A stretch of 64,000 bases of DNA from Candidatus Scatomonas merdigallinarum (lineage in GTDB: Bacteria; Bacillota; Clostridia; Lachnospirales; Lachnospiraceae). Of the stretch, positions 51,424-61,206 are shown in pieces. Within the stretch, counting starts at the first letter, position 1. Each line of letters starts with the position of its first letter. The stretch spans positions 1-64,000 of the forward strand of contig DVKB01000005.1 of the NCBI GenBank assembly GCA_018716305.1, in the 5' to 3' direction. The notes beneath the pieces were generated by a model. The model searched no databases. It was not told the DNA's origin and worked only from the letters and a program-made list of their open reading frames with translations. The position numbers and the translations under genes were made by a program.

Positions 51424-52536
51424 ATGAAACGTGTAATGATCCATGCTTATCTGGCCGGAAATCTTGGCGATGATCTCTTTGTTGTTATGCTGTGCCGTCG
51501 ATACCCCAATATAAAGTTTCATATCCTGGCAGATGAATCTTACAAGCAAAAATTTCAAGATTTAAAGAATTGCAGGATCTTTTCAGAAAACGATTTTATA
51601 GTAAAAAAAATAAATCATTTTCTGCAGAAGCGCGGAATCTCCCGCGGATTCTGGAAACTGATGGTCCGCGGCTCCAAAGCTGTCATCCACATCGGCGGTT
51701 CTTCTTTTGTCCAGCACTATGATGATTGGTCCGCCTTTTTCGGAACAGATTTATATCTGGCGGAAAAAAGTAAGGGTCTTTACTTAATCGGCAGCAACTT
51801 CGGCCCATTTACAGATCCGAATTATCTGAGCGCCTACCATAATTTATTTCAAAAGTACAAAGGGATCTGCTTCCGCGATCAGCAATCCTATCAGCTTTTT
51901 TCGGATCTTCCCCATGCCGCCTGGGCCCCCGATGTAGTGTTTAACCTGCATCCCACATTAAAGCCCAAAAAGAGAAAGCTTCTGATCGCCCCGGTATATC
52001 TTGAAAACCGCACAGGTAAATATCCGCTCCATATGTTCCAGGACGCGTACCTGAATTTTCATTTAGTCATGATCCGTCATTTTATCCAGATGGGATATCA
52101 GATTGTTTTGACGGGTTTCTGTGTTCCTCAGGGGGATGGAATTATCATACAGAAACTCTATCAGGCCCTGGATCCTCCCCAAAGAGATTCTGTGCGATGT
52201 GTATTATATGACAAAAACCTTTCCTCCATCCTGCAGGAATTTAAAGAAAGTGAGTATGTGATCGGAACCCGATTCCACAGTATTATCCTGGGTCTGATAT
52301 GCCAGTGCCGGGTTTTTCCTGTCATTTACGATCAGAAAACCGCCAACACCCTGGAAACTCTTCGCTTTCCATCTCATTTTCATCTGACTGAACTGAATGG
52401 AATTTCTTCAGAGGATCTGCAGAAAGGCTGGATCCGGCTCGATCCGCCGGAAATCCAGAGACTCCGCAGGGAAGCTGAAAAACAATTTCAATGGACGGAT
52501 ATCCTGTTTCGGCATAATGCCTCCAAATCAGAATAA
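51424..52536 (+). CDS. Polysaccharide pyruvyl transferase family protein
   Basis: ~370 aa; NLGDDLFVVMLCRRYP, VIHIGGSSFVQH, GLYLIGSNFGPF, YVIGTRFHSIILGL. Confidence 0.88.
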   Translation: MKRVMIHAYLAGNLGDDLFVVMLCRRYPNIKFHILADESYKQKFQDLKNCRIFSENDFIVKKINHFLQKRGISRGFWKLMVRGSKAVIHIGGSSFVQHYDDWSAFFGTDLYLAEKSKGLYLIGSNFGPFTDPNYLSAYHNLFQKYKGICFRDQQSYQLFSDLPHAAWAPDVVFNLHPTLKPKKRKLLIAPVYLENRTGKYPLHMFQDAYLNFHLVMIRHFIQMGYQIVLTGFCVPQGDGIIIQKLYQALDPPQRDSVRCVLYDKNLSSILQEFKESEYVIGTRFHSIILGLICQCRVFPVIYDQKTANTLETLRFPSHFHLTELNGISSEDLQKGWIRLDPPEIQRLRREAEKQFQWTDILFRHNASKSE

Positions 52537-52540
52537 AAAT

Positions 52541-52586
52541 CCCCTGGCTGCCAATATATGCTGCTGGCGCCAGGGGAACTCTTTTT
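52541..52586 (+). terminator. Terminator of the pyruvyl transferase gene
   Basis: CCCCTGGC...GCCAGGGG then CTCTTTTT. Confidence 0.8.
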
Positions 52587-52628
52587 CCGGCATAGATCTA
52601 AAAAGCGGAAATACCCGGATTTATTATG

Positions 52629-55600
52629 TTACAGATTATATTTCTCGGCAAAACGCATAATGACGGCAGCGCATTCCGCTCTGGCCGCGCAGCCCTGCGG
52701 ATCCAGCACTGTCTCATTGTATTTTCCGGTAATAATTCCGGCTCCTACCGCCCACTTCATGGCATCTTCCGCAAAGCTGCTGACATACGCCGCATCCTGA
52801 TAGCCGCTTAATTCTTTTGAATCGCTGACATCATAACCCTGGTATTTCGCATAGCGGTACAGCATGGTTACCAGCTGCTCCCGATTCATCGTATCACCAG
52901 GGCCAAACAGACCTGTATTCTCATATCCGGTCAGGATTCCCCTGCTGTTTGCCCAGATAATCGCGTCTGTAAACCATACCCCTTCCGGAACGTCAGGGAA
53001 TACCGGCCGGTACTCTGACGGTGTTTCCCCGCCGATGCGGTAAAGGATCAACGCTGCCTGCGCTCTGGCGACTTCTTCTGTAGGAGCAAAGACTGTATCT
53101 GACAGCCCTGTCATCAGTCCTTTTTCAAACACATATTTTACATAGCTGTAATACCAGGCTTCCTTCGGCACATCTGTAAAAACCATCTCCGCCGGCTGTA
53201 CACTGGAATAATCTGTAAAGGAGGGAGTCCATTTTCCAATGGAAGAACCGAATCCCATCTGATCCAGAAGCTCCTTTATCTGATCCCGGACATCTTCCGT
53301 CACCTCCATGGTTCCCAGTGTAATTTCTTTGTAATCCTCCGGGTCAAGATAGTTTCCGGATGGATCTTTACTATTGATCTCCGCGAAACGGACATCTTCG
53401 TGGTAAGTGACATCCCTGGTCTCGCCGTTTTGATCCTTTCTCGTCCATACGCTCCATCTCTCATCCTGGATCAGGGGATCCATGTAGCATTCGATAAAGA
53501 TTGCCGCTGAAGAAGTATTTTCATACGCGGGATTTTTGTGTTCCGGATCGTAAACCGTCAGGTAGCTGCTTCCATCTTCTCTTCTGGCTGTTTCCGTATA
53601 GCATTCCGTCTGCCAGGGCCGTCCCAGGCTTACAGTGCTGTCTTCTCCATAAGAGGGATCCACCGTCAGGGTACATCCGGAAAATACAAAACCGACATTG
53701 CCTTTTTTGGTGTTGGCCGCGGTAAAGTAGCCTGTATCTCTGCCGGCAAATCCGGCCATGTGAAGTTTACAGTTCAGGAAATAGGCTTCCGCATCGCCAA
53801 ATATAAAATCTACTGTTCCTTCAATATAACAGTCCTCCACCTGTACTCTGGCGCCTGCCCCATGGAGATACAGGGTGTCCTGACGGCCAAGAAACTGACA
53901 ATTTTTCAGATAAACCTTGTCCGCCGCGGATCCGAAGGCCGCGGCAGGCGTCTGCTGCCCCTCCCCGGTATGATCCGCAATATTATAGCTGTTCTGAAAG
54001 GTAATGCCGGAAGCGCTGAAGCCTGTGGCATTGGCCGTCAGCAGCACCGTACCGCACTGGTCGGTTCCCACATCATATTCATCCTGAGGAATAAATTCCC
54101 CCTCCGCGTTAAATGTATTAGAAGAATAATAACTCTCCTCAATTACAATCTCTCCGCCATTGCTGTACATGGGCTGGAAAGATACCCAAGGCTTATCCAC
54201 CGTAACTTTTTCAGTATAAGTCCCCGGCGCGATCAGAAGTACCAGCGGTTCTGACGCGCTGGACTCATTTTCATTGAGGGCTTCCTGGATGGATGTATAG
54301 TCACAGTTTCCGTTCAAACCGACCGTTACAGTTCTGGCGTTAACCGTGCTGTCGCTCATGTAATCTACTGTGATTCCCGTAAGATAGCAGCTTCCCGTTC
54401 CATCCTCGCTGAGGAACTCCAGCGGAAGATATGTATTTTCCTCTACTGCCGGAAGGGCTGTCTCCTTCCCCAGAAAAATCTCTGTCCCATCCAGCAGGAC
54501 CGTAAGATTATTATAATTATTTCCGGACAGCATAATGGACGCGCCCTGTGTATCCGGCGCTACCGGAATATAAAGAGTGGTTCCTGCCGCTATCTGCGTA
54601 TCGTTTCCTCCCGCGGCTGCTGTACGCGGAGAGAATTTTCCCGTTGTGGCGTCAATCTGAATCCCGTCAAATTCTCCTTTCGCGCCCTGCACAGCAGGCC
54701 GTTCTACCGGACTGCTCTCCGTAAAATCCCAGGTCTTATCTTTTGCCTCCACCACAGGCGTGCCGTAATCGCTGTCCGACCCATAGTTCAAGGAAATTGT
54801 ATTTACATAGCAGATTGTATCAAACTCCACCTTCAGGTATCGGGGATAGGAAGCCGCATCGCTCATATCCAGCGTAATCTCCGCATTGGAGGTACAGACA
54901 GTACCTTCCACTTTGATCTGCGAGGCAGTATGCCCGTCCTGGGTACCTGCGATTAACAGCACCGCGCCTTTTTCATCATAGGCTGCCGGAATATAAAGCA
55001 CCGTGCCCGCGTTCACCACCGCCCGGTTCTGATCCGGCTGGATATTAAATTTACCCGCTGCGGCATCCACCTTCATATCCTCGAAGGTTCCTCTGTTCCC
55101 TTCCAGCTTGCTTCCCTCTGCCGGGTTTCCGCTCTCATCCAGCAGCCCCGCAGCACTGGCAAAACTATACGTTTTATCTTCCGGGAGAGCCTCTTCCGGT
55201 ATTCCCGGGTATTCTTCTGCCGGCTCTTGATAAGACAGTGAAATTGTCTTTACATAGCTTTGTGAAAGAAATTCAATCACACAGGTTCCATCCGTCTCCC
55301 GGGCCTCCAGTGAGTAACTTCCGCTGCCCGAAAAAACCTCCTGCTCTGTACCGTTTATACAGATCTGGGATGTACTGCCTGAAAGCTGAATGGTCAGTTC
55401 CGCTCCCTCTGCATTTGCTTCCACCGGTATCATAAGCACGGTTCCCGCATTAATCTGAGTGTCGCCGGTCCTGGGAGAAAATTTTCCTTTCGCGGCGTCA
55501 ATGAGAATACCCTGATATTCTCCCGTGGTACCCTCAACAAAGGGACGGGACGCATCTGTGCTCAGATCCCAGACTCGATCTCCTTCATGATGCTCCTGGG

Positions 55601-55703
55601 CTGCCTGCACTATCCGCGCGCTGCCTGGGATAAAAAATGTTCCCGCCAACATGCTGAACGTAAGTACTGCGGACAGCACGCCCGCTATCCACCTGCTTTT
55701 CAT
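52629..55703 (-). CDS. Exported pectinesterase with three N-terminal repeat modules and C-terminal SLH domains
   Basis: 1024 aa; signal peptide; LIAPGTYTEKV, FLGRQDTLYLHG, IEGTVDFIFGDAEAYF, VSLGRPWQ; three SLH repeats. Confidence 0.93.
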   Translation of the reverse strand: MKSRWIAGVLSAVLTFSMLAGTFFIPGSARIVQAAQEHHEGDRVWDLSTDASRPFVEGTTGEYQGILIDAAKGKFSPRTGDTQINAGTVLMIPVEANAEGAELTIQLSGSTSQICINGTEQEVFSGSGSYSLEARETDGTCVIEFLSQSYVKTISLSYQEPAEEYPGIPEEALPEDKTYSFASAAGLLDESGNPAEGSKLEGNRGTFEDMKVDAAAGKFNIQPDQNRAVVNAGTVLYIPAAYDEKGAVLLIAGTQDGHTASQIKVEGTVCTSNAEITLDMSDAASYPRYLKVEFDTICYVNTISLNYGSDSDYGTPVVEAKDKTWDFTESSPVERPAVQGAKGEFDGIQIDATTGKFSPRTAAAGGNDTQIAAGTTLYIPVAPDTQGASIMLSGNNYNNLTVLLDGTEIFLGKETALPAVEENTYLPLEFLSEDGTGSCYLTGITVDYMSDSTVNARTVTVGLNGNCDYTSIQEALNENESSASEPLVLLIAPGTYTEKVTVDKPWVSFQPMYSNGGEIVIEESYYSSNTFNAEGEFIPQDEYDVGTDQCGTVLLTANATGFSASGITFQNSYNIADHTGEGQQTPAAAFGSAADKVYLKNCQFLGRQDTLYLHGAGARVQVEDCYIEGTVDFIFGDAEAYFLNCKLHMAGFAGRDTGYFTAANTKKGNVGFVFSGCTLTVDPSYGEDSTVSLGRPWQTECYTETARREDGSSYLTVYDPEHKNPAYENTSSAAIFIECYMDPLIQDERWSVWTRKDQNGETRDVTYHEDVRFAEINSKDPSGNYLDPEDYKEITLGTMEVTEDVRDQIKELLDQMGFGSSIGKWTPSFTDYSSVQPAEMVFTDVPKEAWYYSYVKYVFEKGLMTGLSDTVFAPTEEVARAQAALILYRIGGETPSEYRPVFPDVPEGVWFTDAIIWANSRGILTGYENTGLFGPGDTMNREQLVTMLYRYAKYQGYDVSDSKELSGYQDAAYVSSFAEDAMKWAVGAGIITGKYNETVLDPQGCAARAECAAVIMRFAEKYNL

Positions 55704-55846
55704 AGTGACCGCCTCCTTCTCTGGAAAACAAACTATATGTTCCCTTACATGGTATATTTTCCCAAGGAGAGCGTCAAGCGATTATCTTACTTTTTTATAC
55801 TGGTTTATAACTGTTTCTCCGAAACACCCCCTGTGCCCCGGTCATG

Positions 55847-57661
55847 TCAGGCTTTAACATCTGGCTTTACAGCGTCCGGTTCTTGGCCGCCGCCCTGCAT
55901 AAACAGCATAGACATCATCATCGGAACGCAGACAATGATGGGAAATGCGTACCGGATCGCCAGCACCGGGCCCAGCAGCATTGTTCCCCAAAACGCGAAA
56001 ACCATCAGCAGCGGGAGCATCAGCTTATATTTTCTTCTGATCAGCAGACCGCTTCCCACAAACACTAAAACCAGGAACGGAAAAGCTTCATTTAAAATTA
56101 CTGATAACACCGGTATCTTTTCGTGTGTAAGCTGTTCGGATACTCCCCGCAGATATTCGTCATAGGCTGGGAACAAAGAGTTTCTGGAAATATTTAATAT
56201 ATTCTGTCCGTTATCCAGCCAGGCGCCGTCATACAAGATAAATTCAACCCAGTACGGCGTATAGTCTGTGTAAAAATAGCCGCAGCTCAAATATAAAAAG
56301 GCGTCTACGTAAGCTGAAATATTTTTAATCCCTATGGAAAGCCATACTTTAAAAAACGGCAGCGGATCTTCTCTGAACTGTTCCGCGTTAAATCCTTCCT
56401 TTACCGTATCTGAGGTAACATTCAGATACTGATTCACATATTCTTCAGGAATATACTCGTAGACCGTATCTTTCTCTTCCTGCGTAACATGATCCGGATC
56501 TTGAGTCAAAACTCTTGCGATCTGCTGTATGGGGACGCTCAGTGCTTCCCTTGGATTGGCTGGTTCCACTCCCAGCCCGTTTGAAATTGGGCCGGTAAAA
56601 ATATTCACCGCCACCGCGGCAGACAGGAAAGTCAAAAGACATTTCTTTCTGAACCCGCGCAGACAGAGCACCAGCACAATCCCCATGAGATACAGAATAT
56701 AAATGCCCTGATTCCTGAACAGACACATGAGAATACACCATGCAATAAATCGGATTACATTTAATTTTGATCTGAAAAAATTCCGCGAATCCGTAATCAG
56801 CCCTACTGTCTCCACCATCACCAGCAGGAAAAAACCGGCAAAAATTGTATCCTTCGTGGTCAGGCATACCCAGATCTGCACAATAGGGTTCACTGCCAAA
56901 AACAAAAACGAAAAGACGCGCACAGCCGCGGGGATTCTGTAAGACCGCATTCTTTTCAATACATAGGCGAATACGGCAGCCATAAATGCCATCTGGATCA
57001 GCGTATAAAGCATCAGCCCCATATTATAGTCATTGGTCAGCCATTTCCCGAAAATAAAACAGCCGTTCAGCAGCCATGTATGCAGCAGAGGATGATGCGC
57101 GCTCAGCCCCTGTCCGCCAATGATCTGAAGGACCTGCGGATACGCGTCATAGGAATAAATTCCCGGAAACACAGCTAAAAATGCCGGTATCCAGCATATT
57201 ATAATCAAAATAAAATAGCATAACAGCTGATGCCTCTCATAAAATTTCCAGAATCCTGACTTTCCGGAAATCTCAAACCGCAGAGACAGCGTTTCCAGTT
57301 TTGTATAGATAAACGTCAATGCCAGCCAAAAGACAAGGGCAGTCACTGCGATTCCTGTATACAGGCTGATTTTTTTTAAGTTCAGATGGCCTGTGGCGTA
57401 AAATTCTGTTCCAACCCGATAGCAAGTCCCCAAAATCACTGCCGGGAGTATACTGACAATTCTGGTTCTCTTTGTACTGTGACGGAACACCCAGGAAAAA
57501 GCCAGGAACGCGGCTAAAAATACCATCAGCGCCGTTACGCTGTTTGCCTTAATGCACCCTTCCGCCTGAAATACATAGGGCTCTGTCAACCCCCATGCAA
57601 ACACATACGCCAGGATCGCCATGATTATTTTTTCAACTAAAATACTCCTCTTATTCGACAT
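55847..57661 (-). CDS. Polytopic membrane protein (DUF6020-like)
   Basis: 604 aa, many TM segments; AFLAVFPGIYSYDAYPQ, HHPLLHTWLL, TTKDTIFAGFFLLV. Confidence 0.7.
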   Translation of the reverse strand: MSNKRSILVEKIIMAILAYVFAWGLTEPYVFQAEGCIKANSVTALMVFLAAFLAFSWVFRHSTKRTRIVSILPAVILGTCYRVGTEFYATGHLNLKKISLYTGIAVTALVFWLALTFIYTKLETLSLRFEISGKSGFWKFYERHQLLCYFILIIICWIPAFLAVFPGIYSYDAYPQVLQIIGGQGLSAHHPLLHTWLLNGCFIFGKWLTNDYNMGLMLYTLIQMAFMAAVFAYVLKRMRSYRIPAAVRVFSFLFLAVNPIVQIWVCLTTKDTIFAGFFLLVMVETVGLITDSRNFFRSKLNVIRFIAWCILMCLFRNQGIYILYLMGIVLVLCLRGFRKKCLLTFLSAAVAVNIFTGPISNGLGVEPANPREALSVPIQQIARVLTQDPDHVTQEEKDTVYEYIPEEYVNQYLNVTSDTVKEGFNAEQFREDPLPFFKVWLSIGIKNISAYVDAFLYLSCGYFYTDYTPYWVEFILYDGAWLDNGQNILNISRNSLFPAYDEYLRGVSEQLTHEKIPVLSVILNEAFPFLVLVFVGSGLLIRRKYKLMLPLLMVFAFWGTMLLGPVLAIRYAFPIIVCVPMMMSMLFMQGGGQEPDAVKPDVKA

Positions 57662-57671
57662 ATATCTTCTC

Positions 57672-58961
57672 CTAATCCTGCTTTCTCACCATCTTTTTCA
57701 TTTTATCTATGATCGCCCGCACCGGCGCTGTCAGTTTCCAGCTGGCGGAAGACAGAATGGTATTCAGATCCCCCGCTAATTTTTGATTGAGACTGTCCCG
57801 CATAGATATTTCTTCTCTGAGCTGCGCAGTTTCTCTTTCTCTTTCCCGGATCTGCCTTCTATAGTCTTCCAGTTCATTTTCCAGCTTAAAAATATGCTGC
57901 CGGGTCAGATTCAGCCAGTGCTCCTGTCCCCTGATCTTTTCTTCGTATTTTTGCGTATACAGATCATTAAAGATGTGCTGTCCCGTATATTTCCCGCATT
58001 CAATCGTTGAAAAATTATATTTTTCTTTCAGCAATTTTGAAAACCGCTCATCCGCCAGCATTTCTTCTAATTTCAGCAGGCCTAACGCCTGCGGGCAGTG
58101 TGAACCGTGGATCGGCCTGCAGAGCAGAAAGGCCTTTTCGCAGGCCAGCTCCTCCGGGCTTCTGGAATCCGGGCATACAAACATTTCCTGAAAAGCACGT
58201 AAAAACAGTTCGTCATCCATGTCATCAAAAAAATGATACCGGATAAACATATGCTCGTTAAAAAACCGGATATTGTGCATTTCTGAATCGCTGCTGACAT
58301 TGACCTCCGGGTCGGAAACTCTCCTGTAGTAAACCAGCGATTCCTCTAGAATCCCAAATGAATACCGCTTGGCAAAACGCACCCACCATTCAAAATCCAT
58401 CCCCTGAATATAAAACAGGCTGTGCCGGCCGATTTGAGAAAACGCTTCATATGTGACCAGCGAAGATGGATTGTTCAGCCGGTTTCCATAAAAGAAAAAG
58501 AATCTGAGCCAGTATTCCCTGGATTCCGTACTGGACGAATACAATTTCTTCAGTTCCGGCATTTTATCATCTATTACATGGCCCTGCTCATCGATCAGCG
58601 TAACCCAGGTGAAGCAGCCCTGATGCCGGGGATGCTGCCGAAGATACTCTAATTGTTTTTTGAGTTTATCCGCGTCCCAGATATCATCGCTGTCTATGAT
58701 GGCAATATATTCTCCCTTAACCTTAGAAAATCCTACGTTGGTGGCATGGGCTATATGGCAGTTTTCCCCCAAAGAATAATACTCAATCCTGGAATCGGAA
58801 AATTCCGAAACAATAGCCTCTGTGCTGTCTGTAGAACCATCATTAACAATAATAAACTGTAGATTCTCATAGGTCTGATTCAAAACACTCTCGATACTTT
58901 TCCTGATGAACTTTTCCGCATTGTATGCCGTCATAACCACACTGATCAGCGGTGCATCCAT
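57672..58961 (-). CDS. Family 2 glycosyltransferase, paralogue of 50032..51312
   Basis: 429 aa; near-colinear with the first copy (PLISVVMTAYNAEKFIRKSIESVLNQTYENLQFIIVNDGSTD). Confidence 0.93.
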   Translation of the reverse strand: MDAPLISVVMTAYNAEKFIRKSIESVLNQTYENLQFIIVNDGSTDSTEAIVSEFSDSRIEYYSLGENCHIAHATNVGFSKVKGEYIAIIDSDDIWDADKLKKQLEYLRQHPRHQGCFTWVTLIDEQGHVIDDKMPELKKLYSSSTESREYWLRFFFFYGNRLNNPSSLVTYEAFSQIGRHSLFYIQGMDFEWWVRFAKRYSFGILEESLVYYRRVSDPEVNVSSDSEMHNIRFFNEHMFIRYHFFDDMDDELFLRAFQEMFVCPDSRSPEELACEKAFLLCRPIHGSHCPQALGLLKLEEMLADERFSKLLKEKYNFSTIECGKYTGQHIFNDLYTQKYEEKIRGQEHWLNLTRQHIFKLENELEDYRRQIRERERETAQLREEISMRDSLNQKLAGDLNTILSSASWKLTAPVRAIIDKMKKMVRKQD

Positions 58962-59033
58962 ACCTTCTACCCCCTGACTTCAATTTCCGCGCTAATATAA
59001 GTCATCATATCATGACGCGCCGGGTAATGCAAC

Positions 59034-59078
59034 AGAGGAGCCATACCTGTCCGTGAAAAGATAGGTATGGCTCCTCTT
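59034..59078. terminator. 15-bp perfect hairpin downstream of the SGNH hydrolase
   Basis: AGAGGAGCCATACCT...AGGTATGGCTCCTCT. Confidence 0.75.
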
Positions 59079-59085
59079 TATCTGC

Positions 59086-60816
59086 TCAGCTAAAAACCGC
59101 CCCGTAGCACTGGTCCTCTATGAGACTGCCGCTCTCATCATAGATCCGGAAATAAGTCCAATAATACCCCTGATGCGGCGGCTGCCATGTCGTCCAGAAA
59201 GCACTTCCAACGTCCAGTGTCTGCAAACCGGTTCCGTAGATCCACGGATGCGGATCCCCGGAAACATATTTTCCGCAGTCCAGGATCAGCAGTTCATATC
59301 GATATTTCTGCCCCGGATTTATATTCGTGCTGACTCCAATGAGCCATCCCCCTCCGGAAGGATCAGGTCCCTGATATTTTCCGTTAATATAGACCGGATA
59401 ATTTCTGTTCACCGCAAAATTAATTGTTTTAGAAACTATTTTCCCATATGAATCTCTCACTTCCACATGAAGCCAGTAATTGCCCTTTTTAGGCTGCCAC
59501 GACGACCAGTTGGAACTGCTCCAGTCGCTGATCAGGTTCCAGCTCAGAGTATCGAGATTATAGGACTGCCATCGGATTTCTGTCCCCTCATCCGGACTTG
59601 AAACCGCCGCGCCGATCTGTATCTCATCTTCCTGATAAATCCAGCTCAATCCCTCGATCGTCACCGGCCGGACTGCAGCTGTTACCCCTGCTACATCAGA
59701 AGCTTCCTCCCCCAACGCATTTCTGGCGGTACAATACAGCCAGTAGCCGCCGCTTTTTTCCGGCCTGTACTCAAACTGATTGCTTTCGCTCCACTCGGAA
59801 GCGTAGATCCACGCGGCCGTGCTGCAGTCGTATACCTGCCATTGATACTCCATTCCTTCTGTCAAGCCTGACACAAGATATTCCGCGCGGACAGTACCGC
59901 TGTCATTTTGAAGAACCCGGATTCCTTCCGACTTCAGAACCGGCTGATCGTACTGAAGCATATGCCATATTTTATAGGCCCCCTTTTCGTTAATGTGGAG
60001 ATAATCCGGTCCGCACATATCTTCCTTCTCGTCCAGACCTGACTGTCTTAAATCTACACAGCGGATTCCGTAATACTGACAGATCTCCACAATAGAATCC
60101 GCGTATAAATCTACGTCCTCATTGGTGCTGCTGCTCCACGAACTGATATCCCGGTAATAGGGAGTCAGGCAGATAATTTCCGCCTGGGGATAATATTCTT
60201 TTAACCGCGCCAGGGCAGTCTGGTATGCTGAACAAAATTCCGAAACATTTCCTATGCCCTCGCCGGGTACAAATTCACCCACCGGCGTGCTTGCGATATC
60301 ATTTGTTCCTCCGAAAAACAGGATTATATCAGGCGTTCCGTTATCATCCAGTCTGGCAATTCTCTCTTCTGCCGCCATACACTGCTTGCTGTTGTATCCG
60401 CTGGGCTCTCCTTCCCACCATGCGACTTTTGATCCGCCTAAGGACTCATTTACCCCCAGCCTCATCTGATTGTTTTCAATATACCGCATCCACCAGGTTT
60501 CTGATACATCCATATACTGACTGCAGTAGTAATAATAATAAATACTCCAGGTGGTATACCCTTCATAGGTCCCCAGGCTGTCACTTAAAATAGAAACGAC
60601 TTTTTTGTCTTCACTGTCTTGCGAAAAAATCTCCGGATGATCTGTCTCTCCTTCACGCAGCCACGGGGGAAAATCGATGTTTTCAATATTCTCCAGATCT
60701 TCCTTCTGCCTTTCAGATGCATGCGCCGCAAAGGCAGAAACAGAAAAAATCGCCAGGGTACATCCGCACAGAAGAATCATTCGTTTAAGTTTTCTCTTTA
60801 ATTTCATCGCTGCCAT
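59086..60816 (-). CDS. Exported SGNH/GDSL hydrolase with C-terminal aromatic-rich repeats
   Basis: 576 aa; signal peptide; VSILSDSLGTYEG, FFGGTNDIAS, DYLHINEKGAYK; three WQ-Y..W..Y repeats. Confidence 0.88.
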   Translation of the reverse strand: MAAMKLKRKLKRMILLCGCTLAIFSVSAFAAHASERQKEDLENIENIDFPPWLREGETDHPEIFSQDSEDKKVVSILSDSLGTYEGYTTWSIYYYYYCSQYMDVSETWWMRYIENNQMRLGVNESLGGSKVAWWEGEPSGYNSKQCMAAEERIARLDDNGTPDIILFFGGTNDIASTPVGEFVPGEGIGNVSEFCSAYQTALARLKEYYPQAEIICLTPYYRDISSWSSSTNEDVDLYADSIVEICQYYGIRCVDLRQSGLDEKEDMCGPDYLHINEKGAYKIWHMLQYDQPVLKSEGIRVLQNDSGTVRAEYLVSGLTEGMEYQWQVYDCSTAAWIYASEWSESNQFEYRPEKSGGYWLYCTARNALGEEASDVAGVTAAVRPVTIEGLSWIYQEDEIQIGAAVSSPDEGTEIRWQSYNLDTLSWNLISDWSSSNWSSWQPKKGNYWLHVEVRDSYGKIVSKTINFAVNRNYPVYINGKYQGPDPSGGGWLIGVSTNINPGQKYRYELLILDCGKYVSGDPHPWIYGTGLQTLDVGSAFWTTWQPPHQGYYWTYFRIYDESGSLIEDQCYGAVFS

Positions 60817-60861
60817 ATATTCCTCCAGCTGTATTTATAAACTCCCATTCAACGACACAAA

Positions 60862-61131
60862 GATGGCATGAACGCTCCGAACTGCCATAATTGTATAGAG
60901 ATGTTGGGGGCAAAAGCCCCCAACTATGATGCCTGCGGATTGTTCCGTGCTGCGCACTCCCACAATCCTACCTAATATTCGCATATCGTGGGATATGCAT
61001 CCCACTTTTATGCTCATATTAGGGCGGGTCCCAAAGCCTTAAACCCACTTATGAGCAAGCTCATGTGGGTTTAGGCCTTTTGACCCTGGCATCATAGCTA
61101 AACAATTATTATCTGAAACGTTCATGCCATC
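60862..61131. ncRNA. Highly structured intergenic element, candidate ncRNA or MITE-like mobile element; orientation unknown
   Basis: Nested complementary segments: 60862-60874/61119-61131 (13 bp), 60924-60933/61088-61097 (10 bp), and internal hairpins at 60903-60924, 60937-60968, 60971-61023 and 61026-61086. Confidence 0.65.
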
Positions 61132-61206
61132 ATCAAACGATTATTTACTCCATGGATCGAAAACTATGATTGCTGTCCTTTCAACCCTGATTTCCCAAAG
61201 ACCTGT

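Noticed and set aside
60835-61017. 60-aa minus-strand ORF
   Set aside because: Falls inside the structured element; no RBS or domain support.
60862-61131. Invertible promoter (inverton) flanked by 13-bp inverted repeats
   Set aside because: The repeats are compatible with it, but internal nested stems better fit an RNA or MITE structure and no invertase gene is nearby. Kept only as an alternative hypothesis.
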